A program made the translations under genes and the position numbers. Below, one piece after another: positions 20,584 through 30,021 of a stretch of DNA of 64,000 nt; the stretch's first letter is position 1, and every line of letters begins with the position of its first letter. Source of the DNA: Pseudonocardia sp. CNS-139 (GTDB lineage Bacteria > Actinomycetota > Actinomycetes > Mycobacteriales > Pseudonocardiaceae). The notes below the pieces were generated by a model. That model was not told the origin of the DNA and searched no databases. It saw only the letters and a program-made list of their open reading frames with translations. The stretch is from contig MKJX01000133.1 of NCBI GenBank assembly GCA_001942415.1, forward strand, positions 24,873 through 88,872, given 5' to 3'.

Positions 20584-21805
20584 ATGGCGCCCCGATCGGG
20601 GGGTGAGGCACCGAGAAGGGCTGAGGCCGGGTTGACATCGCTCGTGGCTACGAACGCTGCAGTTCCTGCTCCCCGCCAGGAGCTCCGGTGCCCCGTCGCG
20701 GCACCCCCCGCGCCCCGCGAGGTCGATCTCGCCGAGGCCGAGGACTTCATCGGCCAGTTTCATACCGAGACCACGCCCGCCCAGACGCTCGAGGGCCGGT
20801 TGCGGCAGGTCCGGGCCGAAATCGACGCGACAGGGAGCTACACCCACACCCGTGACGAGCTCGCCTTCGCGCCCGCGTGGCGTGGCGCAACTCCGCCCGC
20901 TGCATCGGCCGGCTCTACTGGAACAGCCTCCGCCTGCGCGACATGCGCCACGTCGAGACCCCGGCCGGCGTCGCCGCCGAGTGCGTCGAGCACCTGCGCG
21001 AGGCCACCCGCGGCGGCCGGATCCGCTCCACGATCACGATCTTCGCGCCGGACCGGCCGGGGCGGCCGGGCCCGCGGATCCTCAACGAGCAGCTGATCCG
21101 CTACGCCGGGCACCGCACGCGTCCGGCGAGGTCCGCGGCGACGGCCGGTACACCGGGTTCACCGACCTCGCCCGAGCACTGGGCTGGCGGCGGCCCGAGC
21201 CGCCCGGCCGGTTCGACGTGCTGCCGCTCATCGTGTCGGCCGGCGCCGGGACGCCGGAGTGCTACGAGATCCCGGCGGACGCCGTGCTGGAGGTGCCGCT
21301 GCGCCACCCCGAGCACGCCTGGTTCGCCGAGCTGCGGCTGCGCTGGCACGCGGTGCCGGCCATCAGCAACATGCCGCTCGTCATCGGCGGGGTGACCTAC
21401 CCGGCCGCCCCGTTCAACGGCTGGTACATGGGCACGGAGATCGGCGCGCGCAACCTCGCCGACGCCGACCGGTACAACCTGCTCCCGGTGGTCGCCGAGC
21501 GGCTGGGGCTGGACACCAGCTCGGAACGCACGCTGTGGCGCGACCGCGCGCTCGTCGAGATGGTGCGGGCGGTGCAGTACTCGTTCGACGCCGCCGGGGT
21601 GACGATGGCCGACCACCACGGGGAGTCGAAGCGGTTCCTCACGCACGTGCAGCGCGAGGAGAGCGCCGGCCGCGGCTGCCCGGCGGACTGGAGCTGGATC
21701 GTGCCGCCCGTGTCCGGTGGGCTCACGCCCGTGTACCACCGGTACTACGACGAGCCGGACCCGGAGGCGCGTCCGGCGTTCCTGCCGCCGCAGCGCACCG
21801 GCTGA
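20584..21805 (+). CDS. nos: Bacterial nitric oxide synthase oxygenase
   Basis: Haem enzyme that oxidises L-arginine to citrulline and NO, with a tetrahydrobiopterin- or tetrahydrofolate-type cofactor. Only the oxygenase domain is present, as in other bacterial NOS; electrons must come from separate reductases. WRNSARCIGRLYW near residue 105 contains the haem-ligating Cys. PAISNMPLVIGGVTYPAAPF and FNGWYMGTEIGARNLAD are the substrate-binding core, and SWIVPPVSGGLTPVYH lies at the pterin site. Frame breaks lie near 20880 and 21120. The length of about 407 residues includes a roughly 40-residue N-terminal extension; a later start is possible. It stands alone with no biosynthetic neighbours. Confidence 0.93.
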
Positions 21806-21956
21806 GGGCGGCGCGGCACACGCCGCCCGAACCCCGCCGAACGCAACGAGAACGAACGCAACGAACCCGCCCGAGAGCATCCCCCGCCCTCCCTGGGGGG
21901 CGACCCCGCTCCAGCCTATCGATCACAGGGCGGGGGTGGGAGTGGTCGGCGGGATC

Positions 21957-21984
21957 TGTGGACAACCGCCCCCGATGTGGACAA
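21957..21984. promoter_or_regulatory. Pair of perfect DnaA boxes
   Basis: TGTGGACAA occurs at 21957-21965 and again at 21976-21984, 19 bp apart in the same orientation. Its reverse complement TTGTCCACA is the consensus DnaA box of actinobacteria. They lie in the 272-bp gap between nos and a minus-strand SnoaL-like gene. Two perfect boxes so close together are unlikely by chance in 70% GC DNA. Whether they bind DnaA is untested. Confidence 0.6.
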
Positions 21985-22077
21985 CTCCGTGCGTAGGGGT
22001 GCCGCGGCGGAACTCGGCCCCGAGCGGCGACAGTCAGCCGGAGGCACGCACGCGGTCCGCGCGGTGACAGCGGCGGG

Positions 22078-22500
22078 TCATCCGGCACGCGTGATCCACG
22101 TCTCGTGCAGGTGCCGCGAGCGCAGCCCGTGCGGCGCGGCCACGTCCCGCTCGAACACCACGGTGCTGCGCCGCCCGGTGCGCCCGGCCGGCCCGTCCTG
22201 CCATTCCTCGTACGTGGCGACGACGGTGGTCGCGTCGGCGTGCACCACCCGGACGCCCACGATCTGGATCACGAGCTCCGGCGCCGAGCCGTGTGCGTTC
22301 TTGAAGCCGGGCAGCAGGTCGTCGCGGCGGACCAGCGCGCCCTCCGGCGTGATCATCGTGAAGGCGGCGTGGTGCGCGCCCGCGAACGCGTCGAACGCGG
22401 ACGGCGCGGCGCGGCCCGTGAGCCAGTCCGCGATCACGCCGTGCAGGTCGCCGACGTGTGCGGCGCAGCGGGCCGCCAGCTCTTCCGGGCTCTCGTCCAT
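22078..22500 (-). CDS. SnoaL/NTF2-like small protein
   Basis: Protein of 140 residues, probably a cone-shaped alpha+beta NTF2-like fold. The N-terminal helices read ESPEELAARCAAHVGDLHG and DWLTGRAAPSAFDAFAGA. Beta strands follow: HAAFTMITPEGALV, LVIQIVGVRVVHADATTVVA and RRSTVVFERDV, ending HLHETWITRAG. NTF2-like proteins include isomerases, cyclases and many orphans, so no reaction can be assigned. ATG 22500 is the natural start. It is divergent from the NYN gene, 86 bp away. Confidence 0.6.
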   Translation of the reverse strand: MDESPEELAARCAAHVGDLHGVIADWLTGRAAPSAFDAFAGAHHAAFTMITPEGALVRRDDLLPGFKNAHGSAPELVIQIVGVRVVHADATTVVATYEEWQDGPAGRTGRRSTVVFERDVAAPHGLRSRHLHETWITRAG

Positions 22501-22586
22501 CGGCCCGGATGGTAGCGAGCGCCCCGGGATAGGGTCGGCCCCGTGATCCCGACGTGCCCGGCCCGCCGCATGACCCGGTCCGCCCG

Positions 22587-23206
22587 ATGAGCCTGGCCAC
22601 CCCGGTGCCGGCCCGCGTCCTGCTGGTGTGGGACGCACCGAACATGGACATGAGCCTCGGGTCGCTGCTCGGGGCGCGGCCCACATCGACGTTCCGGCCG
22701 CGGTTCGACGCGGTCGGCCGCTGGCTGCTCGACCTCGCCGGCCCGGACGCCGTCGCCGAGGCCACCGTCTTCACGAACGTCGTGCCGGGCAGCACCGAGG
22801 TCGTGCGCCCGTGGGTGGAGGCGCTGCGCAACGTCGGTTTCGCGGTCTTCGCCAAGCCCAAGGTCTCCGACGACTCCGACGTCGACGAGGACATGCTCGC
22901 CCACATCCGGCTGCGGGCCGGCGAGGGCGGGCTGCAGCACGTGGTGGTCGCGTCGGGCGACGGGCGCGCGTTCCGCGAGCCGCTGGAGACCCTCGACGCC
23001 GACGGCACCGCGGTCACGGTGATCGGCTTCCGGGAGCACGCGAGCTTCGCGCTCAGCTCGAGGTGATCGAGTTCATCGACCTGGAGGACATCGAGGGTGT
23101 CTTCCGGGAGCCGCTGCCGCGCATCACGCTCGACTCGCTGCCCGAGGCGGGCGCGTGGCTGCCGCCGTTCCGCTCGCTGCGCTCCCTGCTGGAGTCGCGC
23201 AGGTGA
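22587..23206 (+). CDS. NYN-domain (PIN-like) putative ribonuclease
   Basis: Protein of about 206 residues with a NYN domain, a PIN-like nuclease fold that coordinates metal through conserved aspartates. Supporting segments: ARVLLVWDAPNMDMSLGSLL (first strand with D, N and D), AEATVFTNVVPGS, KVSDDSDVDEDMLAHI and HVVVASGDGRAFREPLETL. The C-terminal extension LEVIEFIDLEDIEGVFREPL is usual for the actinobacterial members. A frame break near 23060 separates the two. It is translationally coupled by GTGA overlap to the amidohydrolase gene. Confidence 0.78.
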
Positions 23207-24516
23207 GCGGGGTGCGGCTGACGGCCCCGGTCGTGCTGCCGTGCGACCCGGCCTGCTCCGTGCTGCGCGACGCCGCGGTCGACGTGGACGCCGGCGGCCG
23301 CATCACCTACGTCGGCCCGCTGGCGACGGCTCCGGAGTCCTCCGCACCCGTCACCGCACTGTCCGGGGCCCTGCTCCCCGGCCTGGTCAACACGCACGCG
23401 CACACGCCGATGATCAGCCTGCGGGGGCTCGGCGGGGACCTCCCGCTGCTGCGCTGGCTGCAGGACGTGATGTGGCCTGCGGAGGGCCGGCTGGACGGCG
23501 CGGACGTGCACGCCGGGATGACGTCGGGCTGCGTGGAGCTGCTGCGCACGGGCTGCACCACCAGCGTCGAGATGTACTTCTTCGCCGACGCGGTGATCGA
23601 CGCGGTGACGGCCGTCGGGTCCCGCGTGGTGCTGACACCGGGGATCATCGCGGCGCCCGGCTGGGACCGGCTGGGCACCTGGGAGCAGATGCGCGACGAG
23701 GTCTCCGCGCGGATCGACGCGACCGGCCTGCGCTCGGGGCCCGGCGAGCGGATCGAGCTGGGTTACGGCCCGCACGCCGCGTACACGCTGGCCCCGGACG
23801 CGCTCGCGTCGGTGGCCGAGCACGCCCGCGAGCGCGGCGCGCTCATGCACATCCACGTGGCCGAGGCACCCGACGAGGACCGCGCGCAGCGGGCGTCGCA
23901 CGGCTCGGTGCCCGCGCTGCTGGAGTCCGTCGGCGCGCTGGAGGGACGGGTGCTGGCGGCGCACAGCGTGCACCTCTCCGACGCGGACGTCGCGCTCTAC
24001 GCCGCACGCGGCACGGCGGTGGCGCACTGCCCCGGCTCCAACGCGAAGCTCGCGGCCGGGATCGCCCGGGTGACCACGCTGCGCCGGGCCGGGGTGCGGG
24101 TCGGGCTCGGCACCGACGGGCCGGCGTCCGGCGACGCGCTCGACATGTGGGCCGAGGCCCGGCTCGCGGGCTTCCTCGCGCGTGTGACCAGCGGGGACGC
24201 CGCCGCGCTCACGGCAGCCGAGCTGCTGCTCATGGCCACCCGGGACGGCGCGCACGCCATCGGGCGCGACGACATCGGCGCGCTGGAGCCCGGCCGGTGG
24301 GCCGACGTCGTGCACGTCGACCTGACCGACCCCGCCTTCGCCGCGCCCGAGGACGACGCCCAGCTGCTCTCGAACCTGGTGTGGGCCGGCGGCGCGCGGC
24401 TCGTCCGGGACGTCTGGGTGGCGGGCGAGCAGGTGCTCGCGGACGGCGAGCCGACCCGGGTGGACCGGGCCGCCGCGACCGCGGCGCTGCGCGCGGTGGC
24501 CGCCCGGCTGCACTGA
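23203..24516 (+). CDS. Amidohydrolase, MTA/SAH-deaminase-like (SsnA/TrzN subfamily)
   Basis: TIM-barrel metal-dependent deaminase or hydrolase of 437 residues. Metal ligands and signatures: LPGLVNTHAHTPM near residue 62, HIHVAEAPDED (His of strand 5), AAHSVHLSDADV (His of strand 6), AHCPGSNAKLAAG, and GLGTDGPASGDALDMW with the catalytic Asp. This set is characteristic of S-adenosylhomocysteine/methylthioadenosine deaminases and related guanine or triazine deaminases. The C-terminal small beta domain (LEPGRWADVVHVDL) is intact. It starts with GTG overlapping the NYN stop. No frame breaks. The exact substrate is not determined. Confidence 0.82.
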   Translation: MSGVRLTAPVVLPCDPACSVLRDAAVDVDAGGRITYVGPLATAPESSAPVTALSGALLPGLVNTHAHTPMISLRGLGGDLPLLRWLQDVMWPAEGRLDGADVHAGMTSGCVELLRTGCTTSVEMYFFADAVIDAVTAVGSRVVLTPGIIAAPGWDRLGTWEQMRDEVSARIDATGLRSGPGERIELGYGPHAAYTLAPDALASVAEHARERGALMHIHVAEAPDEDRAQRASHGSVPALLESVGALEGRVLAAHSVHLSDADVALYAARGTAVAHCPGSNAKLAAGIARVTTLRRAGVRVGLGTDGPASGDALDMWAEARLAGFLARVTSGDAAALTAAELLLMATRDGAHAIGRDDIGALEPGRWADVVHVDLTDPAFAAPEDDAQLLSNLVWAGGARLVRDVWVAGEQVLADGEPTRVDRAAATAALRAVAARLH

Positions 24517-24646
24517 CGTCCCCTGCCGGAAGGCCGGTCGGGCCGGGTCCGCGGTGTGAGGTCGTCACCACGGGCCCGGCCCGATCGCAGGCAGCAGGAC
24601 TGCAACTGCTGCGGACGTGCACGGCCAGCTCCCCAGCGGCCGCCCG

Positions 24647-24668
24647 TCGCCCGCCCGGAGGCGGGCGA
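24647..24668. terminator. Hairpin terminator between convergent genes
   Basis: TCGCCCGCC and GGCGGGCGA form a perfect 9-bp stem with a CGGA tetraloop. It is followed on the plus strand by GGTCTTCT, similar to the tail of the terminator after ino1. It lies between the amidohydrolase end (24516) and the minus-strand stop at 24675. Confidence 0.7.
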
Positions 24669-24674
24669 GGTCTT

Positions 24675-25127
24675 CTAGAGCAGCGAGCTGATCGACGGGC
24701 GCCGGTGGTGGCGCCCCGAGTCGGTCACCTCGCGCCGGGCGCGATCCGGCCGCTCCTCGCGCACCCGCTCGGGTCGCCGTTCGGGCTGCAGGGCGTGGGC
24801 GCCGAACGCCGCGCGCCGGGCCGTCTCCACGTGCGGGGCGTGGGCGGCGTGCACCCTCGGGATCGGCATGGTCAGTGGTTCGGGCTCGGGCGCCGGGCGG
24901 CGCGACCGGGTCGGCTGTCCGTAGGCGTGCCGGGACGGCGGCGGCGCGCCGGCCTCGGCCTGCCGGATGCGCCACTCGCCGGTGCTGAGCGCGTTGAAGA
25001 TCGGGGTCTCCGCCGGATCCTCGCGGAAGGCGTGCCGGCCGGTCCGGGCCGAGGGTGTCCAGTCGTCGTCGGCGCGCGGATAACGGGCCGCAGCCAGCCA
25101 GTCCAGATCCGTCATCGGCTCGGACAC
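24675..25127 (-). CDS. Uncharacterised Pro/Arg/His-rich protein
   Basis: Protein of about 150 residues with no known fold. The N-terminus MTDLDWLAAARYPRADDDW is followed by FREDPAETPIFNALSTGEWR, and the remainder is basic and low in complexity (AYGQPTRSRRPAPEPEPL, then GRHHRRPSISSLL). It is likely disordered. GTG 25127 has GGAGGTGAGC directly upstream. There are no membrane segments and no signal peptide. It lies downstream of the beta-helix membrane protein on the same strand, with a gap of about 185 bp. Confidence 0.55.
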   Translation of the reverse strand: MSEPMTDLDWLAAARYPRADDDWTPSARTGRHAFREDPAETPIFNALSTGEWRIRQAEAGAPPPSRHAYGQPTRSRRPAPEPEPLTMPIPRVHAAHAPHVETARRAAFGAHALQPERRPERVREERPDRARREVTDSGRHHRRPSISSLL

Positions 25128-25312
25128 GCTCACCTCCGTGCTCGCCCTGGGTGGGTGCGCCGAAAGGCATGGTTCCTTCGGTCCTGCCCGGGCTGGACCG
25201 ATCGGCGCACTCGACACCCACAACGGCGACACCCGCCAGGGGAAACGGGTCGAACAGAACGGTTACATCACGGCGGGGAAGATCCCCCCGATCGGGTGGT
25301 ATCGAGCGCCGG

Positions 25313-27453
25313 TCACACCCGCTTGAGGATGCGGGCAGCACCCGCTGCAGCCGTCGTCGCGAGGATCCACCCGACCGCGACGAGCGTGCTCGCGATCCAC
25401 TGGGAGGGCCCCTCCAGGCGCCAGTATCCGTCCTGGCCCAGGTTCACGATCGGGAGGAGGGTGTCGGCGGCGAAGAGCCACGGGTTGAACACCGGGTTCT
25501 GGCCGTCGTCGACGGGCGGCGGCTGGTTGAACGCGAACCACGCGCCGCCGAGCACCGCGAAGAGCACCAGCCAGCACACCGCGAGCCAGGGCCGGTAGCC
25601 GTAGCCGACGGTCCAGCGCTGCATCTCGCCCCAGACCCGGCCGAGCGGTCCGGACTCGGCGTAGCGGCGGCGCTGGCGGGCCATCAGCACCTGCTCGGCC
25701 AGCTCCTCGTCACCGGCCCGCCGGTACGCCGCGGCGAGCTGCTCGTACGGGCCCGGCGCGTAGTCCGGCATGACCCGCTCCAGCCAGGCCAGCCGGGTGC
25801 GGACGCCGAACATGCGCATGTCGTGCATCTGCTGGTAGTCGAACCCGTCGACGTCGATGCCGCCGAGGGCGTCCCACAGCGGCTCGGTGTCGGCGAACGT
25901 GCCCACCTGGGCCTGGGCCAGCCGCACCCGCCCGGACGGCGGCTCGGACAGCCGCAGCACCAGCTCCGGGGTGGTGAGCCCGTACGCGTTGAGCGCGTAG
26001 ACCGGCTTGGTCTCCCCGTCGCCCAGCCGGGCCCCGACGAACTGCACGGACTTGAGCGCCTCGACCCGCCGGATGCGCACGCCGCCGGCCGCGCTGAACC
26101 CGTCCGAGCAGATCATGTCCTTGCCGACGCTGGCCGAGCGCGCGTCGAGCGACGGGCGCGCGCTGCCGTCCTCGCGCCGCCGCGGGCTGGTCAGCACGGC
26201 GCCGGTGCAGTCCAGCGTCGCGCCGATCTCGGCGTTGGGCAGCCGGACGGTGCCCTCGCTGCGCACGTGCCGCAGGTACAGCTCGCCGCCGACGCGCAGC
26301 CGGTCCGCGAGCAGCGCGTAGCCGCCGGGGAGCTGCAGCTGCACGCCCGACAGGCTGGCGCTGCCGCGCACCTGCGCATCGACGAGCCGCACCTGGCCTG
26401 CGCAGACGAGCGCGCCGCGGCCGTTGTCGCGGGCCTCCAGGTCACCGCCGACGTCCATCCCGTCGCCGTGCAGCGCGATGCCGCGGTCCGCCGAGCCGGC
26501 CGGGGCGCTCATCCGCGCGCCGGACAGCCGCAGGTACCCGCCGACCACCGCGTTCGGCAGCCGGACGGTGCCGTCGGTGCGCAGCCCGTCGTCCAGCTCC
26601 AGGTTGCCCTCGACGTTGATCCGGTCGGCGACCAGGCACGCCGTGCCGTCGACGATGCCGCCGGGGATCACCGGCATCCGGCTCTCACCGGGGGCGAACT
26701 CCGGCACCTGCGCCGTGACGTCGCGCTGCAGCTCGGCGCCGGAGAAGACCAGGTCGCCGCCGACCCGAGCGCCGGCGATCAGCACCCGGCCGGCCGAGCG
26801 GAACACCATGTCGGGCACCTTGCTGTGGCGCCCGGCGAGGAAGCTGCCGCCGACCGAGATGCCGGTGGCGTCGAACGCGTCGCCGGTCTCGGGGCTGGTC
26901 AGGTCGGCGCCGCTGAGGTCGAGGTTGCCCGTGATGCGCGCGCCGGGCAGCCGCACCTCGCCGTCGGTGTGCAGCGGCGCGCGTAGCAGGTGCCCTCGAC
27001 GACGATCCGGTCCGCGACGAGCGCCCGCCCGCCGTCGCCGCGCAGCCGCCCGCCCGAGAGCCGCAGCGACCCGCCGACCTGCGCATCCGTGAGGTTGACC
27101 GGCCCGTGTGCGACGAAGCCGTCGTCCAGCAGCAGGTCGGCGGCGACCCGCAGGTTCCCCGCGCGCAGCCCGGGGACCCGGCTGCCGGTGAGCGCGAGCC
27201 CGGCCAGCTCGGCCATCCGCAGGTCGGGGACCTGCGCGAACACGCATCCGAGCAGCTCGACGGGCACCTCGACCTTGGCGCCGGTGAGCCGCAGCACGCC
27301 GGTGATGTTGGCCCGGCGCAGGCGCAGCACGGCGGCGCCCTCCGGACGCGGGGCGCAGATCGCCGCCGCGACGACGGACGCCGGGATCACCGCCCCGGCG
27401 AGGTCCATCTCCTGGCCCGACTCCAGGGCGTCCGCGAGCGCCGCACCGTCCAT
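25313..27453 (-). CDS. Beta-helix repeat protein with C-terminal membrane anchor
   Basis: Protein of about 713 residues. Most of it is a series of irregular repeats of roughly 30-40 residues with the pattern G-x-V-R-L-x-x-A-x-V-x-G-x-L-x-L-S-G-A, for example GEVRLPGARITGNLDLSGA, GTVRLPNAVVGGYLRLSGA and GQVRLVDAQVRGSASLSGV. This is a pentapeptide-repeat-like right-handed beta helix. Near the end are helices (YEQLAAAYRRAGDEELAEQV) and three hydrophobic segments, including LAVCWLVLFAVLGGAWFAF. Similar actinobacterial genes are often labelled oxidoreductase without support; no cofactor motif is seen here. A frame break lies near 26985. Confidence 0.65.
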
Positions 27454-27537
27454 CGCCGCGTAGCCCCCCGTGATCGGCCGTCATCCGATCGTGTGTCTTA
27501 CCACGGGGCCGATCTTCGTCCCGGCCCGGTGCCGGGG

Positions 27538-28409
27538 TTACGCGGCGGCGTCGAGCTGGTCGACCGTCGCGAGGTCGAGCTCCAGGTCGGCGGCCGGATG
27601 TTCTCCTCCAGGTGCGCGACGCTGCTCGTGCCGGGGATCGGGAGCATCACCGACGCGCGCTGCAGCAGCCACGCGATCGCCACCTGCGCGGGGGTGGCGC
27701 CCAGCCGGTCCGCGACGGCGGCCACCGCGCTGCCCGGGCCGGCCAGGCGGCCCGCGGCGATCGGGTGCCACGGCAGGAAGCCGATGCCCTGCTCGGTGCA
27801 GTAGCGCAGGACGTCGTCGCTGTCGCGGTCGGCGATGTTGTAGCGGTTCTGCACGGTCGCCACGTCGACGACGGTGCGGGCCCGCTCGATCTCGTCGATC
27901 CCGACCTGCGAGAGCCCGACGGCGGCGACCTTGCCCTCCGCCTGCAGGTCCGCGAGCACGCCGAACTGGTCGTCGGTGGGCACGGCCGGGTCGATCCGGG
28001 CGAGCTGGAAGAGGTCGATCCGGTCGACGCCGAGCCGGCGCAGGGAGAGCTCGCACTGCTGGCGCAGGTACTCGGGGCGGCCGTAGGCGTGCCGCTCCCC
28101 GGGCCCGGTGCGCAGCAGCCCGGCCTTCGTGGCGACCGTCAGCCCGTCGTAGGGGTGCAGCGCCTCGCGCAGGAGGTTCTCGGCCACCTCCGGGCCGTAC
28201 GAGTCCGCGGTGTCGAAGAGGTCGACGCCGAGGTCCGCGGCGCGCCGCAGGACGGCGACGGCCCCGGCTGGGTCGGCGGGCGGGCCCCATACCCCGGGCC
28301 CGGTGAGCTGCATCGTCCCGAAGCCGAGACGGTGCACGGTGCGATCGAGGCCATCGAGCCGGAAGCGTCCGGCCGCGGTGGCAGTGCGGGTGTCGAATGG
28401 CGTAGCCAC
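27538..28409 (-). CDS. Aldo/keto reductase
   Basis: NADPH-dependent TIM-barrel oxidoreductase of about 290 residues. [14 protein letters not shown] is the first strand. [21 protein letters not shown] carries the catalytic Asp and Tyr, [13 protein letters not shown] the Lys, and [12 protein letters not shown] replaces the usual H-x-D with a Q-L-A-R sequence at the His position. [15 protein letters not shown] and [16 protein letters not shown] bind the cofactor. The missing His in RIDLFQLAR is notable but occurs in several AKR subfamilies. A frame break near 27595 precedes the last residues, [13 protein letters not shown]. The substrate is unknown. Confidence 0.85.
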
Positions 28410-28520
28410 GGCGTCAGCGTCCCACCGAATGGGACGGGAGCACCGCACATCGTGACGGGCGACTCGCTGTGTGTTACCAGGATCTCAGTGCGCGGTCACG
28501 CTCCGTGTGAGAACCGGGGC

Positions 28521-29480
28521 TCAGCCGAGCACGCCCGCGACCCGCGACGCCGTCCACAGCAGCCCGACCGTGACCGCCAGCGGCGTGCACGCCGCGACCA
28601 TCCCCAGCGAGCCGCAGCGCGAGATCCGGCCGGCCAGCGACGGCGGTCTGCGGCGCCGGGCCAGCACCCGCAGCCGCAGCTCGACGGCCGTGCGGCCGAT
28701 CGCGAGGGCGACGTCGGGCGCGCCGGCGCCGGTGACCCGCAACAGCGCGGCCCGCAGCGCGTCCGGACCCGAGGCGCCCGCCGCGTCCGCGTCGGCGACC
28801 AGCTCCACCAGCTCGCGGACCGCGCCCGGCGCCGCGCGCAGCAGCGGCACGAACGGGAACGCGGCGGCGAGCACATCGGCGCACGCCACGACCATGTGGT
28901 GGCGGCCGCGCAGGTGCGCCCGCTCGTGGGCCAGCACCGCGGCGAGCGCGTCGGGGGTGAGCTGGGCGCGCAGCCCGTCGGTCGCGACGACCGCGCCCGG
29001 CCGCCCGCCGAGGCTGAACGCGAGCGGCCGCGCGGACCGCAGCCACAGCGTCGGCGGCTCGCCGGGCCCGCCCGGCTCGACGTCCCCGAGGACGCGCAGC
29101 ACGGCGAGGTGCTCGGCCACCCGGCGCCGGCGGGCCAGCCCGACCCGCAGGGCCGACCACACGAGCCGGGCCACCGCCGCGGCGGCCACGACCAGGGCGA
29201 ACGTGTCGGCGAGCTGGTAGAGCAGGTACTGCGGGGCCGTCGCGACGGCCGCCCACAGCCGCCCGCCGACGAACCGGGACAGCGGGCTGTCGGCCGCGTA
29301 GAGGGGCACGGTCATCGCGGCGAGCCCGGCGCCGGCCGTCACCGCGACGGCGAGCACGGCCACCGCCCAGCCGACCAGCAGCGCAACCGGGTCGACGAAC
29401 CGTGTGAGCCGGCGCAGCAGCCACGGAGCCACGGCCGCGACGAGCGCGGCACCCAGCAGCAGCGCGACGGCGATCGTCAC
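28521..29480 (-). CDS. M56-family (BlaR1/MecR1-like) membrane metallopeptidase
   Basis: Membrane zinc peptidase of 319 residues. Four hydrophobic segments are seen, including VALLLGAALVAAVAPWLL, WAVAVLAVAVTAGAG and YLLYQLADTFALVVAAAAVA. AAVLAHERAHLRGRHH near residue 183 gives the HExxH zinc motif. ELVELVADADAAG further on supplies the third-ligand region. There is no extracellular sensor domain as in BlaR1. GTG 29480 overlaps the stop of the upstream blaI-like gene (GTGA). By analogy with BlaR1 it may cleave or inactivate the repressor upon a cell-wall signal. Confidence 0.85.
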   Translation of the reverse strand: MTIAVALLLGAALVAAVAPWLLRRLTRFVDPVALLVGWAVAVLAVAVTAGAGLAAMTVPLYAADSPLSRFVGGRLWAAVATAPQYLLYQLADTFALVVAAAAVARLVWSALRVGLARRRRVAEHLAVLRVLGDVEPGGPGEPPTLWLRSARPLAFSLGGRPGAVVATDGLRAQLTPDALAAVLAHERAHLRGRHHMVVACADVLAAAFPFVPLLRAAPGAVRELVELVADADAAGASGPDALRAALLRVTGAGAPDVALAIGRTAVELRLRVLARRRRPPSLAGRISRCGSLGMVAACTPLAVTVGLLWTASRVAGVLG

Positions 29481-29848
29481 GGCAGCCGGCCCTCGCCGGG
29501 CCCGGGACCGAGCGCGCCGCGCAGCACCGCCGACTCCCGCTCCGAGACCGACCGCGCGAAGTGCAGCAGCACCGCCTCCGCGTCGCCGGACGCGTCGAGC
29601 AGGTCGCGCAGCGCGCGGGCCGTGGCCTCCTCGCGGCTGGCGCTGGGCCGGTAGCGGTAGGCCCGCCCGTCCATCTCGCGCTGCACCCAGCCCTTGCGGT
29701 GCAGGTTGTCGAGCACGGTCATCACCGTGGTGTAGGCGAGCTTGCGGTCGCGGACGAGGCGGTCGAGCACGTCACGGACGCGCAGCGGGTCCGCGGACCG
29801 CCACAGCACATCCATCACCGCTGCTTCGAGCTCACCGAGTCCCCGCAC
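29477..29848 (-). CDS. BlaI/MecI/CopY-family transcriptional repressor
   Basis: Winged-helix repressor of 123 residues. LGELEAAVMDVLWRSADPL is the family's N-terminal signature and LAYTTVMTVLDNLHRKGWV the recognition helix. REMDGRAYRYRPSASREEA is the wing, followed by the dimerisation helix ALRDLLDASGDAEAVLLHFA. It is paired and translationally coupled with an M56 peptidase gene, the usual two-gene sensor/repressor module of actinobacteria. I could not identify a clear operator in the upstream 170 bp, where a GTTCCGTC direct repeat is the only visible motif. Confidence 0.9.
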   Translation of the reverse strand: MRGLGELEAAVMDVLWRSADPLRVRDVLDRLVRDRKLAYTTVMTVLDNLHRKGWVQREMDGRAYRYRPSASREEATARALRDLLDASGDAEAVLLHFARSVSERESAVLRGALGPGPGEGRLP

Positions 29849-30021
29849 GATCGCCCTCCCCGCGCGCAGCTTAAACGGCGGGTGCGGCGGGCCGGCCGGC
29901 CGACGCGGATTCGAGACCGTTCCGTCGGCACAGTTCCGTCAGCCGATCTGTCGGCCCCCCGCCGTACTGTTGTTCTTCGGGGGTGCCCCAGCCGGGTTCG
30001 GGTCCGGCCCGACAGCCGGAC

